NCBI RefSeq assembly: GCF_000213175.1
Contig: NW_009799099.1
Coordinates: forward strand, 2,092,201-2,156,200
Reading direction: 5' to 3'
DNA length: 64,000 nucleotides
DNA from: Neurospora tetrasperma FGSC 2508
Lineage: Eukaryota; Ascomycota; Sordariomycetes; Sordariales; Sordariaceae
Program-made: the position numbers and the translations under genes
Notes under the pieces: generated by a model
What the model was told of the DNA's origin: nothing
The model's input: the letters and a program-made list of their open reading frames with translations, nothing else
Databases searched by the model: none
Shown: positions 48,286 through 59,072 of the stretch, piece by piece
How the letters are laid out: each line of letters starts with the position of its first letter
How positions within the stretch are numbered: the stretch's first letter is position 1

Positions 48286-48626
48286 GTATGTCGCTGAGGG
48301 GTACGTCACTGAGGGGCTGTGCTCACTTCTCTTTCCGCTTCCACTCCCAGCGCCCCGGAGAGCATCCATCCGCTCGCTTTCCTGGCGTGAGATGAGACGA
48401 ATTCCGCTCCATTGTTGGCGCTCTTGGTGCGTGATTGATTGTTCTTGTACCGTGTCGTGCTGCCTTTGATCTATCATTCCATCTGTCGGATCGAACTTGA
48501 CCATCAACATCCACGGCGTTGATACTCGGCACTGCTGTTGCTTTGTACCTTTCTTCTTCCGGAGCACCAATCTTTATGATCTGAATATCTTCAATTACTT
48601 TTACTTCCATCAACCCAGTGACCATC

Positions 48627-49927
48627 ATGGCGGATCCAGAAGTAGCAACTAAATCTCCCGAGAGCGACGCACTCGAGGACATTCCTGTCGCTGAGCCTAC
48701 TACAGTACCTAATACAATCGACTCACCTTCGGCCTCTGCTGCCGCTCCAGCTCCAGCTTTGTGCGATAACTGTACCTCAGACAGGCCTACTCCTGCTGGG
48801 CAAAAACCGACGGGTGAGATTATCAAGCTCAACGACATTGACGTTCGTTTCTCTTCCTTCTCCGATCTCTCATTCGCATCAAATGACTAGGATGAATCTA
48901 ACGAGCATTTTCCTGCTCGCAGGTATACGTTTCGAAACCGGCCGACTACCCTCACACTCCATCCAAGCTCCTCCTCCTCCTGACTGGCGGCACCGGTCTT
49001 CATAGCGTGAACAATCAGATTCAAGCCGATAGGTTTGCCCAAGATGGCGGTTTTGTCGTGGTCATGCCCGATCTTTTTGAAGGTGACCCAGCACCCAACC
49101 CGACGACCGCACCAAGTTCCGAAGAGCGCTCTGCCACTGACGCAGACACCGGCTCGGCTGCCCCTACATCATCGTTTCTCGATATCTTTAGGACCAAAGC
49201 CGCCGAGACAGCCAAGAGTTTCCTCATCGACATGTGGCTGGCCCGCCACACCGAAGACAAGATCATGCCCATCTTGGAGAAGGTCTTGGACGGCGTACGC
49301 GATGAGTTTGCCGATGCGGTAGCCTACGGCGACGGGATTTACGCGGCAGGATACTGCATCGGCGGTCGATATGTTCTTCTGCTGGCGCGCGAGCAAACTC
49401 AAGCTTCGCGGAAGGCCTCGATCAGCGAAAGGCTGGGCGGGATTACGCTTCCATGGGCGCATAAGCCTGCTGCTCCTGCTCCTGCTCCTGCTCCCACTGG
49501 TTTGGGCGGTAGTGAAGGAAATAACCAGAGCGGTGATGATCTTGAAGCGAACAGACAGAACAAGATTTCGGGCCCACGGGTTAAGGCGGGAGCGATCGCG
49601 CATGCGACGCTGGTGTCAAAGGACGATTTCAAGGGTCTGAAGGCCCCTATCAGTATGGTCTCGGTGGAGCATGACCCCGTCTTCCCGGATGAGGTGCGCA
49701 TGGCGGGCGAGGATTACATGCGCGAGAACAATGTTGAGCACGAGGTACAGGTGTACCCCGGTGTGCCGCATGGTAAGCTGCTATTTGCTTACCCAAAGTT
49801 TGGTAATGTCCTAGCTAACAAATCAACAACAGGCTTTGCGGTTGTAGGAGAGTATGAGGATGCTCATATCAAGGAGGCACAAGCTGCCGCTTTTGAGCAG
49901 ATGTTGAAATGGCTTGCGGAGCATTGA
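48627..49927 (+). CDS. Dienelactone hydrolase family protein
   Basis: Alpha/beta hydrolase with a Cys nucleophile. Exons are 48627-48842, 48923-49772 and 49833-49927, giving 386 aa. Intron 1 is 80 nt (GTTCGT...CAG, phase 0) and joins 'KLNDID' to 'VYVSKPADYPH'. Intron 2 is 60 nt (GTAAGC...CAG, GCTAAC branch) and would be read through without a stop if retained, but removing it restores the family's 'GVPHGFAVVGEY'. The catalytic triad is C217 ('AGYCIGG'), D323 ('VEHDPVFP') and H355 ('VPHG'). A Pro/Ala-rich insert of about 40 residues follows the nucleophile region. The first ~55 residues are low complexity and then include CDNC. The substrate is unknown. It shares its upstream region with cdt1. 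Confidence 0.9.
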
Positions 49928-50125
49928 ATGATGTCTTGGTGATAGTACAGGCGTTTCCTACTATATTTAGCGCTCAGGTTCGGGTTTCATATCGCGGCAT
50001 CCGATGGGATTCCGCAGGTGAAGATAATTGCAAAAGGGTATCGCAGCGCTTTACTTGCATCGCTGGTTGGCAAATGACCCCTGACTAGCTAGGGACAGCT
50101 TACGGTCCTGTACTGGTACTGTCGT

Positions 50126-51226
50126 CTATGAGACAGTGCAGATAATCTTGCCCATGGTCGTGTTCGCCTCAAGCTGCTTGTGAGCCTTGACGATCTCCTC
50201 AAAGGGCAAGACAGTGTCAATGAAGATTTTGAGCTCACCGCTCTCGAACTTGGGCAGGTATTCGCTCAACTTGTCCCTCAGCTGGCCCTGATAGTTCTCG
50301 TCACGGCTCCTGAGGGTACTCCCTTCCACGCGGGCCCTCTTGTAAAGTAGCTTGGAGATGTCCACCTTGTCGGCTACAGCACCGCCCATCAGTCCCAGCA
50401 TGCAAATGCGCCCATCACGAGCCACCACATCCAGGTTCTTCTGGAAGTAACTGGCGCCGATAAAGTCAACGACCAAATCAACACCCTTGCCATCGGTCTT
50501 CTTCATGATCTCTTCCACCCAGTCCTGTTCCTTGTAGTTGAACGCTGCCGTCGCGCCCAGCTCGTTCTCGATGAACTTGCACTTGTCAGCCGAGCCCGCC
50601 GTTGCAAAGATTTGTTTCGCGCCGGCAAGCTTCGAGAGCTGAATGCCCGCAATAGACACCCCCGAAGCTCCCGCATGCCACAAGATCGTCTTCCCCTGCT
50701 CGCCGATCCCGCCCAGTACAAAATGCAGCGCCTGAGTCGCTGTGATCCACGTCTCCGGCACACCCGCCGCCTGCTCGAAGCTCAGGTGCGCCGGCTTATG
50801 CAGCAGCATTTTGGACGACACGGCAATGTACTCGGCATAGGCGCCGCCGTAGGCTAGGCCAAAGACTTCGTCGCCGACGTTGAAGTCGCCGTGGTCGCCA
50901 TCTCCAAAAGACTCAATGGTGCCGGAGAACTCGACGCCTAAAGTGCTGGGTGCTTGAGGAGGCAAAGGGTAGTGGCCCTCTCGCTGGATCAGGTCCATGC
51001 GGTTGAGGCCGAAGGCTTTGACTTTAACGAGGGCTTGGCCAGGCTGGGCTTGGGGGAAAGACGTGTCGGGGTTGATGAAGAGGTTGTCGGCGGAGCCTTT
51101 GCCGTTTCTTATGTCTGTTTCATTTGGGGCGTTAGATTTCTGTATGAGAGGCTACTGTAGGGGGGGTTTCGATGCGCTGGTCGATTGGAGGACCTTACCC
51201 ACTGCTTTCATTGTCTTTGGTGCCAT
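50126..51226 (-). CDS. NAD(P)H quinone oxidoreductase, PIG3/zeta-crystallin type
   Basis: Zinc-free medium-chain dehydrogenase/reductase, reducing quinones or enals with NADPH. Exons read on the minus strand are 51226-51199 and 51114-50126. The short first exon 'MAPKTMKAV' is joined by an 84-nt intron (GTAAGG...CAG, CTAAC branch, phase 1) to 'DIRNGKGSADNLF', giving 338 aa, normal for the family. Family marks are 'GLNRMDLIQREGHYPLPP' in place of the zinc-ligand region, 'LGVEFSGTIESFG', the Rossmann segment 'HAGASGVSIAGIQLSKLAGA', 'AFNYKEQDW' and 'GVDLVVDFIG'. The C-terminus ends 'EANTTMGKIICTVS'. The second in-frame Met (50998) lies inside the conserved domain, so it is not the start. Confidence 0.93.
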
Positions 51227-51476
51227 TGTGGGCTTGTTTTTTGTCCGTTGTTATTAATGTGACTTTTCGAGTCTCGTTAACCTGTGTAATCCTTGCTAAA
51301 TAAGGCGTCTCCGTTGCTGCTTCAAAACGATTGGTTTTCGCAATATCTACATGAGAACTGAGTAAAACGTGGTGTTGAAGATGTGAATGTCAATGGGCGT
51401 CTAGCTCGATGACGTTGACGATCCGAGCTTGCTTGATTTGTAAACATTTTCCCCACCATGGGGTACCATCCCTCGG

Positions 51477-51799
51477 CTTGTGTTCCCACACTCAAACACC
51501 TGTACAGTCTTGGCGGATGTGTGCGAATGCACACACACACGACTTTTTGGCAAAACGGACCATCGATAAGATTTCATTTGCTTATATCTCTACTAAACGA
51601 AGAGATGAAAGAAAACAGACTCAAGATATAGAATTAGCGTACTTAAGACTATTAAGATAATAGTCTTTTCTATAGGATAATTGAATTTCTTCATCTTCGT
51701 CTTTCGTTTCGATGGTCCGTTTTGCCAAAAAGTCGTGTGTGTGTGCATTCGCACACATCCGCCAAGACTGCACAGGTGTTTGAGTGTGGGAATGACAAG
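51477..51799. mobile_element. Fold-back (MITE-like) element with about 90-bp arms
   Basis: The left arm 51477-51566 and right arm 51709-51799 are near-perfect inverted copies. Over the inner 84 bp I see one A/G difference, and a small mismatch lies near the outer ends (CTTGTGTTCCC against CTTGTCATTCCC). The AT-rich 142-nt spacer holds a smaller nested hairpin: AAGACTATT at 51645-51653 and AATAGTCTT at 51659-51667. No target-site duplication is obvious and there is no coding capacity. A non-autonomous DNA element fits best. A structured regulatory hairpin is an alternative. Confidence 0.7.
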
Positions 51800-52800
51800 T
51801 GCTGAACAACGCCAACGAGCCAACGAGCCAAGCATTTGTGTACACTACATCAGGTTCAGGATAACGCCCTTTCGAGGCCTTCTGAACAATTTTCAAAGCA
51901 TGTTGTCCTACAGAATTTCCCCAGATCCCCCAGGTCACGACGCCCTAGCCTGACGGCAGGAGAGATAGCTCGAAGAGACATATTGCCTGCCTAGATCAGC
52001 CCTAAACTGAAGATAACCAGCAATGTTTGGCTTCCATAGCGAAATGCACGCAGCGCGAGCTCCCACACAGTAAGACGTCTGAAAAGAAAAGAGGTCTGAA
52101 CGAATCAGCTGAGATGATGAAGATCCGGCAATGCCTACCGAGTCAAACCCTCTAGGATCCTGCCATGGGTTTCTATTTGTATGTTTCAAAAAAGAAGCAA
52201 TTGAGGTTTGGTAATGCGATTGCAGCTTCTGTCAGAAAAGACAGCCATGGCTGGGACTTCGCAACGTGAATGAGTTGTATTTGTTTCCAATGTCCAATCC
52301 ATGCGGCAAGGGCCCTCCTGCCCTCCTAGACAGGCCAACACATCCACAAATATGTAGGTTTGGGATGGGTCGTTTGGAGATTGTGGAAATTGCCCTGACC
52401 ATGCCGATGGCCTCGTACCCGGATCGGACTTGGGCCTGGAATTGGAACTGGAAATGGGCTTCACTCACACCCGCAACAGATGGATGTCAGGTGGTAGAAC
52501 ATCACATGTGATAAGATTAGGTATCAACAGGTCCACCAGTGTGGATTGTACTCTGGGGATGGATCTTCATCTTCCAGTCCACTCCAGTGCCGTCTCCAAA
52601 AAATCCCTCTTTGTGTCGTGTAGTGTAGAATCCACCAGGGAGATGCTGTCACCGCCAGTGTCCACGACACCCGTTAAACCGGAACAGAACAAGCTTTTGT
52701 TGTGGGCACCAAAATCCGTCCATGGAGAAGGTCGAGGTTCATGATCCATTTCATCCGATCCATCCGTCAACCTATCCATCTCATATACTCGCTTTCTCAT

Positions 52801-52838
52801 CATTATTATCATCATCCTCCTCCTCCTCCTCCTCCTCC
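52801..52838 (+). repeat. ATT/ATC and (CCT)n microsatellite
   Basis: ATTATTATCATCATC followed by about seven CCT units. Confidence 0.85.
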
Positions 52839-53611
52839 ACCTCTTCGAGACTAGGGACCTGGGGAAAAAAGACCTGGAACCTTGATTCGAAAGAAGATGC
52901 GACAGGGCTAGAACATGGACGGTTGAAAGTCTCAGTGCTGGACCCTGCAGGTAATAAATTCAGGCGTGTCCAATCACCTCGCGCGCTCGGAGGAACCCCT
53001 TTCCAGGAACGCTTCCAGAAATAGTCCCCATCGAGCGCGCACTGTAGGGGTACCCGACGTATCGATGTCCTCAATAGATTTCCAAGATTCGTGGGCAGCG
53101 ACTGCCCCTGCACATTTCGGCGTTGCAATTCTCCTCTTGGTCCTGAGTTTCCATCCAAATTAACACGAATAGGAAATTATTCGTGCTTCATGATCCAGGT
53201 ATTAAAGCGTAGCCCAGAAGCACAAACCTCTTATCTACAATTTCGGACAATTTCCATTCACCAACTGGTTGGTACAAAAGGACTAAAAAGATGCGCAAAC
53301 GACGACGTTCTTGGGCAATCAAAGGGATGTGGTGTTCTGGCTGCTGCGAGACCTACCTAGGTACCTAGTTAGTGAAGGTACAGGTGAATTTGGCACTGTC
53401 GGGCGGTTCGTGACCTGCCTTGCTGCAAAGCGCTGCAAAGGCAGGGGAGGGTGGCCGGAAGTACCTACCTACATGATCCACCGGGCCTTCAGCCTAAGAT
53501 GAGAGGCTTGCTCCGACCACAACCGAAGACGCACCCTCGCACCCTCTGGACGCTTCATTTCTGTCTTTGAACGGGCATCTACTGCAGGTACCGCACCCAA
53601 ACACCAAAACA

Positions 53612-54034
53612 CTACAACATCAAAACGAGACGACACATCCCAGCATCCAGTATCCATAACCATGAAAAGAACCGAAAGAGGAGGGTGAAGAACGGTTGTA
53701 CGACAAGGAACTGCAGGTGGCGGCATGAACGAATGGATTGCTGCTCACGACTGGTTGAATTGGAAGATGACGGTTTGACCATGAGGCATTTCATCGATCC
53801 AATCACTTCTGGTTCCTGCATGCCTGTGAGAATTGCCCTGTACCCCACCGAGACCAAGAGGAACATGGCAAAGACAGCGACCACGATCTGGGAGCACCCT
53901 TCCTCTCGGCAGATCCAGCCTGTCAGCACGCCAACAGGCACATTCAGCAGGCACAGAAGAAACGGTAACAGGGACGCTGACAGCAGGAAACAGAAGTAGT
54001 ATTTCCACTTCCTCCTATCGACACCGTCAAACAT
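53612..54034 (-). CDS. Possible small membrane protein
   Basis: A 140-codon frame whose first 75 residues read like a membrane protein: a short polar start with 'DRRKWKYY', a long hydrophobic segment ('FCFLLSASLLPFLLCLLNVP'), a loop with two Cys ('ICREEGCS') and a second hydrophobic segment ('IVVAVFAMFLLVSVG'). The third codon positions in this part are G/C-rich, as in the window's real genes. The latter half loses this character, suggesting an unseen intron or an unrelated end. A stop lies 13 codons upstream of the ATG. No family is recognised. Confidence 0.3.
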   Translation of the reverse strand: MFDGVDRRKWKYYFCFLLSASLLPFLLCLLNVPVGVLTGWICREEGCSQIVVAVFAMFLLVSVGYRAILTGMQEPEVIGSMKCLMVKPSSSNSTSREQQSIRSCRHLQFLVVQPFFTLLFRFFSWLWILDAGMCRLVLML

Positions 54035-54842
54035 GTCGGCCACAGGAACAGTCCGTCCCGAGTGGGAGGTCTACTAATCTCTCGGGTCGCCCTGGAGTCC
54101 ACCCATCGGCATCCCTTCAGGTCCTGTCGGTCCAGTCTCCCGCCTTTCCCACTGTGTCGACAATTGGAAGGCGCAGTCTGTGCACCGGGTGAAAAGCTGC
54201 AATTTCGCTGGGATACTGGGCTTCTTCTTCTTCTTAGCCAACAACACCACGCATGCCTAAAATCCGTCACTTCTTTTTTGGAACATTGTCACAATGGCCT
54301 CCAACAAGCGTTGAGCAGGCAGTCCCTGGCAGTCCCAAGCCCGTATCGATGGGGTTCCAAGGCGGTCCAAGGCGGTCCAAGGCCACACCCCCCAGCACCC
54401 CAGGTGTGCTGACAAGGCGCCGTGATTCGAGTGATCGCGTGCAATGGCGAGAAGATGGGTCAGGCTTGATTGTCGGTGGCTAGCGCCATGCGGCAATAGC
54501 GACGAGATGCAAGGTGATGGATACGGCATGGATACCACCCAAGGCGGTCTTGGGTCGACAAGGGGCCTTTTGTGGCCTTGGGACGCTGGGCCGATCCACT
54601 AATGGAGAAAGCTCCCCAATTTCTACGGTATATAACAGACGATCGCTCGCGAAGCGACTCCATTTCCCCTTTTCCTCCCTCACCCACATCCACGCTCACT
54701 CCACACATCTTGGCTTTTCAGTCAGTTCCATTCGTTTTAATATCTCAGCTGCCGACGTTCGCCGTCCTCAACTTTTCCCCCTCAACGACGAACACACAAC
54801 TCCTTCTCTGAGTACATAATCCCCACCAACAAATCAGCCAAA
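54035..54842. other. Promoter region of the CCG-6-like gene
   Basis: Contains a short tandem AAGGCGGTCC repeat at about 54358-54378, a TATATAA box at 54629-54635 and a GATCGC at 54641. A CT-rich leader precedes the ATG. No independent gene. Confidence 0.5.
54629..54635 (+). promoter_or_regulatory. TATA box of the CCG-6-like gene
   Basis: TATATAA 208 bp before the ATG, followed by a pyrimidine-rich initiator-like region. This is typical of highly expressed fungal genes. Confidence 0.5.
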
Positions 54843-55579
54843 ATGAAGTTCTCTGCTGCCGCCGTCCTTGCCGCTGCCGCTGGCGCCCACGCCTGGAGCA
54901 ACGTGACCTACACCACCGAGATTGTCACTGCCGTCACCACCTACTGCCCTGGCCCCACTGAGATCACCCATGGCGGCAACACTTACACCGTCACCGAGGT
55001 ACGACACGGTCTCACCCGAGACACGGGGAAGGGAACGCTGGGATGAAAGACGGGAACGGGAACTAGAGCCTGGGGCTGGGTTGTGTGAGGGAACGCCGTG
55101 TCCCGGTGTCCCCGGTGATACCGCAACATAAAGCCCCATGGAACCTGGTCCCGGCCCCGGATTCGTCCCACCTTCCATCTGTTCCTCCGCAGTCTGGTCC
55201 GCTTAGAACGAGAAAATCATTGCTAACGCGTCCTTCCTTCTCTAGGCCACCACCCTGACCATCTCTGACTGCCCTTGCACTGTCACCAAGCCCATCATCA
55301 CCACCTCGTCAGTGATCTGCCACAGCTGGTGCGTCCCGTCTCCTCTTGGGAGCCGTTTAGAACATGAATTAACTAACACTTAATCACAGCACCGGCTACG
55401 TCAACTCTACCGTCCCTGCCCCCACCTCGGCCGGCTCCGTTGGCACTGGCAGCGCCCCCGCTGTCGTCACTCCCACCGTCAGCCCCTCCGAGGTCCCCAC
55501 CGCTGGTGCTGGCAAGGCTGCTGCCCTCTCTGGCGCCGGTCTCGTTGGTGTTCTCGGTCTCGCTGCCATCCTCCTCTAA
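54843..55579 (+). CDS. ccg-6: CCG-6-like GPI-anchored cell-wall protein
   Basis: Small secreted protein resembling clock-controlled protein 6 of Neurospora. Exons are 54843-54998, 55246-55328 and 55390-55579, giving 142 aa. Introns are 247 nt (GTACGA...TAG, phase 0) and 61 nt (GTGCGT...CAG, phase 2). A signal peptide covers 1-17 ('AVLAAAAGAHA'). The conserved body has 'TEIVTAVTTYCPGPTEITHG', then 'TLTISDCPCTVTKPIITTSS' and 'ICHSC', i.e. five cysteines. A Ser/Thr/Pro/Ala stalk follows. The C-terminus is a GPI-signal type hydrophobic tail ('LSGAGLVGVLGLAAILL') preceded by GAG. Codons end almost always in C, indicating high expression. Clock or light control is known for the Neurospora gene and only inferred here. 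Confidence 0.85.
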
Positions 55580-58500
55580 TTTCCTGTCCATGCGTGACAG
55601 CCAAGCGTTTCGACTTCCATGTCTCATGATCCCTCGATTCTCTTGATCGGTAATAGTTAATACTGCCCCGCCAACTACCATGTTTCGGCATGACGTTGCG
55701 GCGCCAAGGGGGTTGCGCTTGGAGAACTCAAATGGCTGTGGAGTTGGATGTATTATGGATGTGGATTTAGAGAAGGGAGGAGAAATTTATTTTAAAGGAT
55801 ACCCAGGGCTAATGATAACGGGGAACGCAGAGTCCCAATTTTGTTTGGATTCTGTGTTTGTATGAACTTCTTAAGACTTTTGTTTTTTTGGGAAAGCATT
55901 GGGATTTGCACACACTTTCAACCTTTCTACCACCACCATTTTTGCATTACCTGATAGATGGCCTGGTCCGCGGTGTTGTTTCTCATGTATCCCTTTACAA
56001 AGTCTTGACAACGGCTCACATGCACCCTTCTTCTTACCCTTGGTGGAATTGTGTTCCAATAGGGAGTTCAGTGGGCTCTCTCTGATTGCAAACAATACTA
56101 ACACTCTTCCATTCTGAACGAACTTGTTTGGCATGACATGATTACTGCCTGGACCAATGTGAAACTCCGCTAATCTCGCCGTGGACAAAAAGGTCTCATA
56201 GCTTTCAGACGGGCGAGCTGACCTCGCCGGGAAAGACGACGACGACGACGGAGCAGAAGCGTGCCGGTGGTCAGCATGCAGTTAGTAGAGCTAATGGGAA
56301 TAGAGGATTACGTAGTGGAACCGGGCAGCTGTTATCGCGATGGCCTTTCTGGGCGACTGTCCGACCGCCTTTCTGCACCCTTTGCAATTTTTGTTTTTCC
56401 CTCAAAGATTATTTGGGAATTGCTCCGGCCAAGAATGGTCTTTTAGCAGCTTAGGAGCCGACCGTTTACAAGCAAATGATCATGCAATCAATGACTTTTA
56501 CAGAGAATGTCACCAACACAAGGTCACATTCATTTCATCATCATTTACGCGCTCACTGAAATCCAACTAATATCACAACCCACTCGCACGTTTTTGGACG
56601 GATATCACCCTCACTTCTGCCATGTTCAATTGTGACGAACAAAGGGAGGTCGGCCAGACCTTTCTTCCCACAGCAACCTTTATGCAAGGTACGCCTCGGC
56701 GCGTGCATCCTCATTGGTCCGATTAGGAATGTTTGTCTCATTACGTACGGACCACTGCAGTACATATGCCCTGTCTCTCCTCACGCCGACACCGAGGGGG
56801 TGGAATCACGGAGTCTTTGTGGCAGGCATTGGGCACTAGAACTACCTAGTTGGTTGCAAGGGAAGCGAGATTGCCGATTGAAAGTGGGGGCAGTTGTAGT
56901 GCAGCAGATTGTGCGATAAGTGGAAGGCCCCGCGACATGGAACGCTGAACCCTCATTGAAGAGACAGATCCACATGCTTACCATCAATCAGCACATCAAC
57001 ACAGTGATGCCGACGCCACTCCGCATGAGACCATTCACCACGAAGTGACAGCAAAATGATGGGGAATTTGGCGTCACGAAACTCATTATTACCTACGTTG
57101 TCAAACGCACGCGGCAAGACATATTACCGGCAGATGGCGGAGCATTCACAACGGTCGGACTTGCCTGAATACCTTCTGGCGCCTCCCTCAGATTGTTTTT
57201 TCTTGTTCAACCACTGTCTAGCAACGAGACATGTTCGTTGACCACCAGGCGAGGCTTGACTGTCTGGATGTTCAAGCTAAGAAGAGGTGGATTACCGGAG
57301 TGAAATGGTGACATCACTTATCAGCGGTTCATGATGGCCCGCTGAGTAGGTCATTGTTCATCGTTACGGTTGCTGTTGGTCTCCTCACTCGATCGCTCCC
57401 GGGTCCGTCAAGTTTGATGACAGCCGGCTGACTGGAAGTTTAGAGGATTCCCCCGTCGTGCTATGACATTCATTCGCCTCGCTACAGCCTCTTCGATCGC
57501 TTGTCAAGTTTTGTTGCGACAGCTGGTTTCAACTCTCAATTTCCATCCAGCCACTACAATGGCGCCGGCTGTTATTGAGATGGTTTCCAAAGTCGAGTGA
57601 CCGAAGAGCCATTCAGACCCTGTTAGTCCCAGAACGAGGCTCAGATGCCGGTGAAGCATCAGGATGAACTCTATCTAATCAAAGCTTATCACACTATTGC
57701 GGAGTACTTCGATACCTGGTTGATGTTCAGAGCCTCATATCACAGGGAATTCCAGGCCAGCGAGGCCACGCTTAAAGCGAGCGACGAAATGCTATACTCG
57801 GATCTGGAAAAGATCTGGAAGACTGGAAGGCGGGCATTTAAGGCTGAAAGAGACCCACAGGTACCGCGCCGATCCGGTGGATGAAGCTGTGATCTCACCC
57901 CGGCGTTTCGGGTGGGCTACCGGATGTCTAAGACCCAGATATGTCTCCATCTCTTCTTGCTTTTTGCTGGATCCTCTAGGTTTTTGATCGTACACTACAT
58001 GCTTTGATGGCCTGAGCTGACCTACCCCTGACATTGGGCTAAGAGGCATTCGCCGCTTTGGCTAGCTCCCGTTGACTTTCTCAATTAGTATTGTTGACAG
58101 ACTATAATAACTACTTCCTTCTATCATGTGTAGATGCTCTCCCCCTTGGCTACGCAGCAGCACTGGTTTTTCTTGCTTTACTTCCCCTGCGCAGAAGGTT
58201 ACCGAGTCGTGGTTATCCCCACAGCGTTTGCGGTCATCAACACAGCATCTTGATGCGATCCTGCACCGCGAAGGTTTCAGAACCACACAGCTAGATGTGG
58301 TAAATCATGCCTTTTTCACTGCTTAAACAAAAGCAGAACACGTTCGGGAGCCATTCGCCCTACCCCTTTTGTATGACTCTAACCCGCTGCGGGCTAGTAT
58401 GATAGCACCTGAGGACGGCCCTCCGTATGCCCAAAACCATGATGACTTCAAACACCCAAACGATGTCTTTTTGTCTCTGAATTGGCCACGAGTGCTTAGA

Positions 58501-59072
58501 ACATTCTGTCCATTCACATCATTGCTTCGGCTAGCTCCAAACTCCGAGCCAGAAATGGCTGTTCGCTGGCACTCCATTAGTGCCTTCCCCGCGTCGACCC
58601 CTCAGACGGACCTTTAGGGGGGAGCATGGGGGAATGCGGGGAAATACTCATTTGGCACACTTGCTGGCACGAGTATGTCTGCCATCTCAAGTCCAGTCAA
58701 AGATCGGCCTGAAAGACTGCTGAGGACCTTCGCTCCACCCGTTCTCCAAGTCTACCAACTCCGAGGTTGACGATCCTGTTTGCAATGCAGTCGGAGGCCA
58801 CGAATTTGATATCACTTGTTTGCTTGTCTCCTCCTTGACCCCCTCCCTGTTCTTACCTAACCGTCCCGTCAGGAAACATCCCTCTTCTCTGCGCTCTTTG
58901 TCTTCTTTCACTTATCCCCTCTTCAGATATCTTCCTGGATCTCGATGCTTACTTGTCTATAATCTACAGTCCTCTTGCAAGCTTTGCGTCAAGCAACAGC
59001 ACCTTTATGAAAACTCCATGAATCTTATCTAACCAGTCTATAGATAGATTAGGTCACATCACTATAAACACA
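55580..59072. other. 3.5 kb gene-poor DNA
   Basis: Begins with the 3' UTR of the CCG-6-like gene. No confident gene. Possible coding fragments lie at 57645-57884 (+) and about 58140-58620 (+). The last 450 nt are the upstream region of the acyl-CoA synthetase. Confidence 0.45.
57645..57884 (+). CDS. Possible small helical protein or gene relic
   Basis: A 79-codon frame from an ATG, with composition like a real alpha-helical protein ('YLIKAYHTIAEYFDTWLMF', 'DEMLYSDLEKIWKTGRRAF'). About 300-400 nt downstream, other plus-strand frames contain protein-like strings ('FPCAEGYRVVVIPTAFAVI' near 58180; 'NPLRASMIAPEDGPPYAQNH' near 58380). These might be further exons or decayed remains of one gene. 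I could not build a consistent splice model and do not recognise the family. Confidence 0.22.
   Translation: MPVKHQDELYLIKAYHTIAEYFDTWLMFRASYHREFQASEATLKASDEMLYSDLEKIWKTGRRAFKAERDPQVPRRSGG

Larger units (their letters stand above)
47813..48626. other. Bidirectional upstream region of Cdt1 and dienelactone hydrolase genes
   Basis: 814 bp between divergent starts. It contains MCB-like boxes at 48091-48115 and a telomere-like AACCCTAACCCTA at 48273-48285. No coding frame is supported. Confidence 0.55.
51227..53611. other. Intergenic with a fold-back element
   Basis: Holds the quinone reductase promoter, the fold-back element at 51477-51799 and a TCC/ATC microsatellite at 52801-52838. CCTA runs appear near 53351-53370 and 53462-53472. 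No supported gene. Confidence 0.5.
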
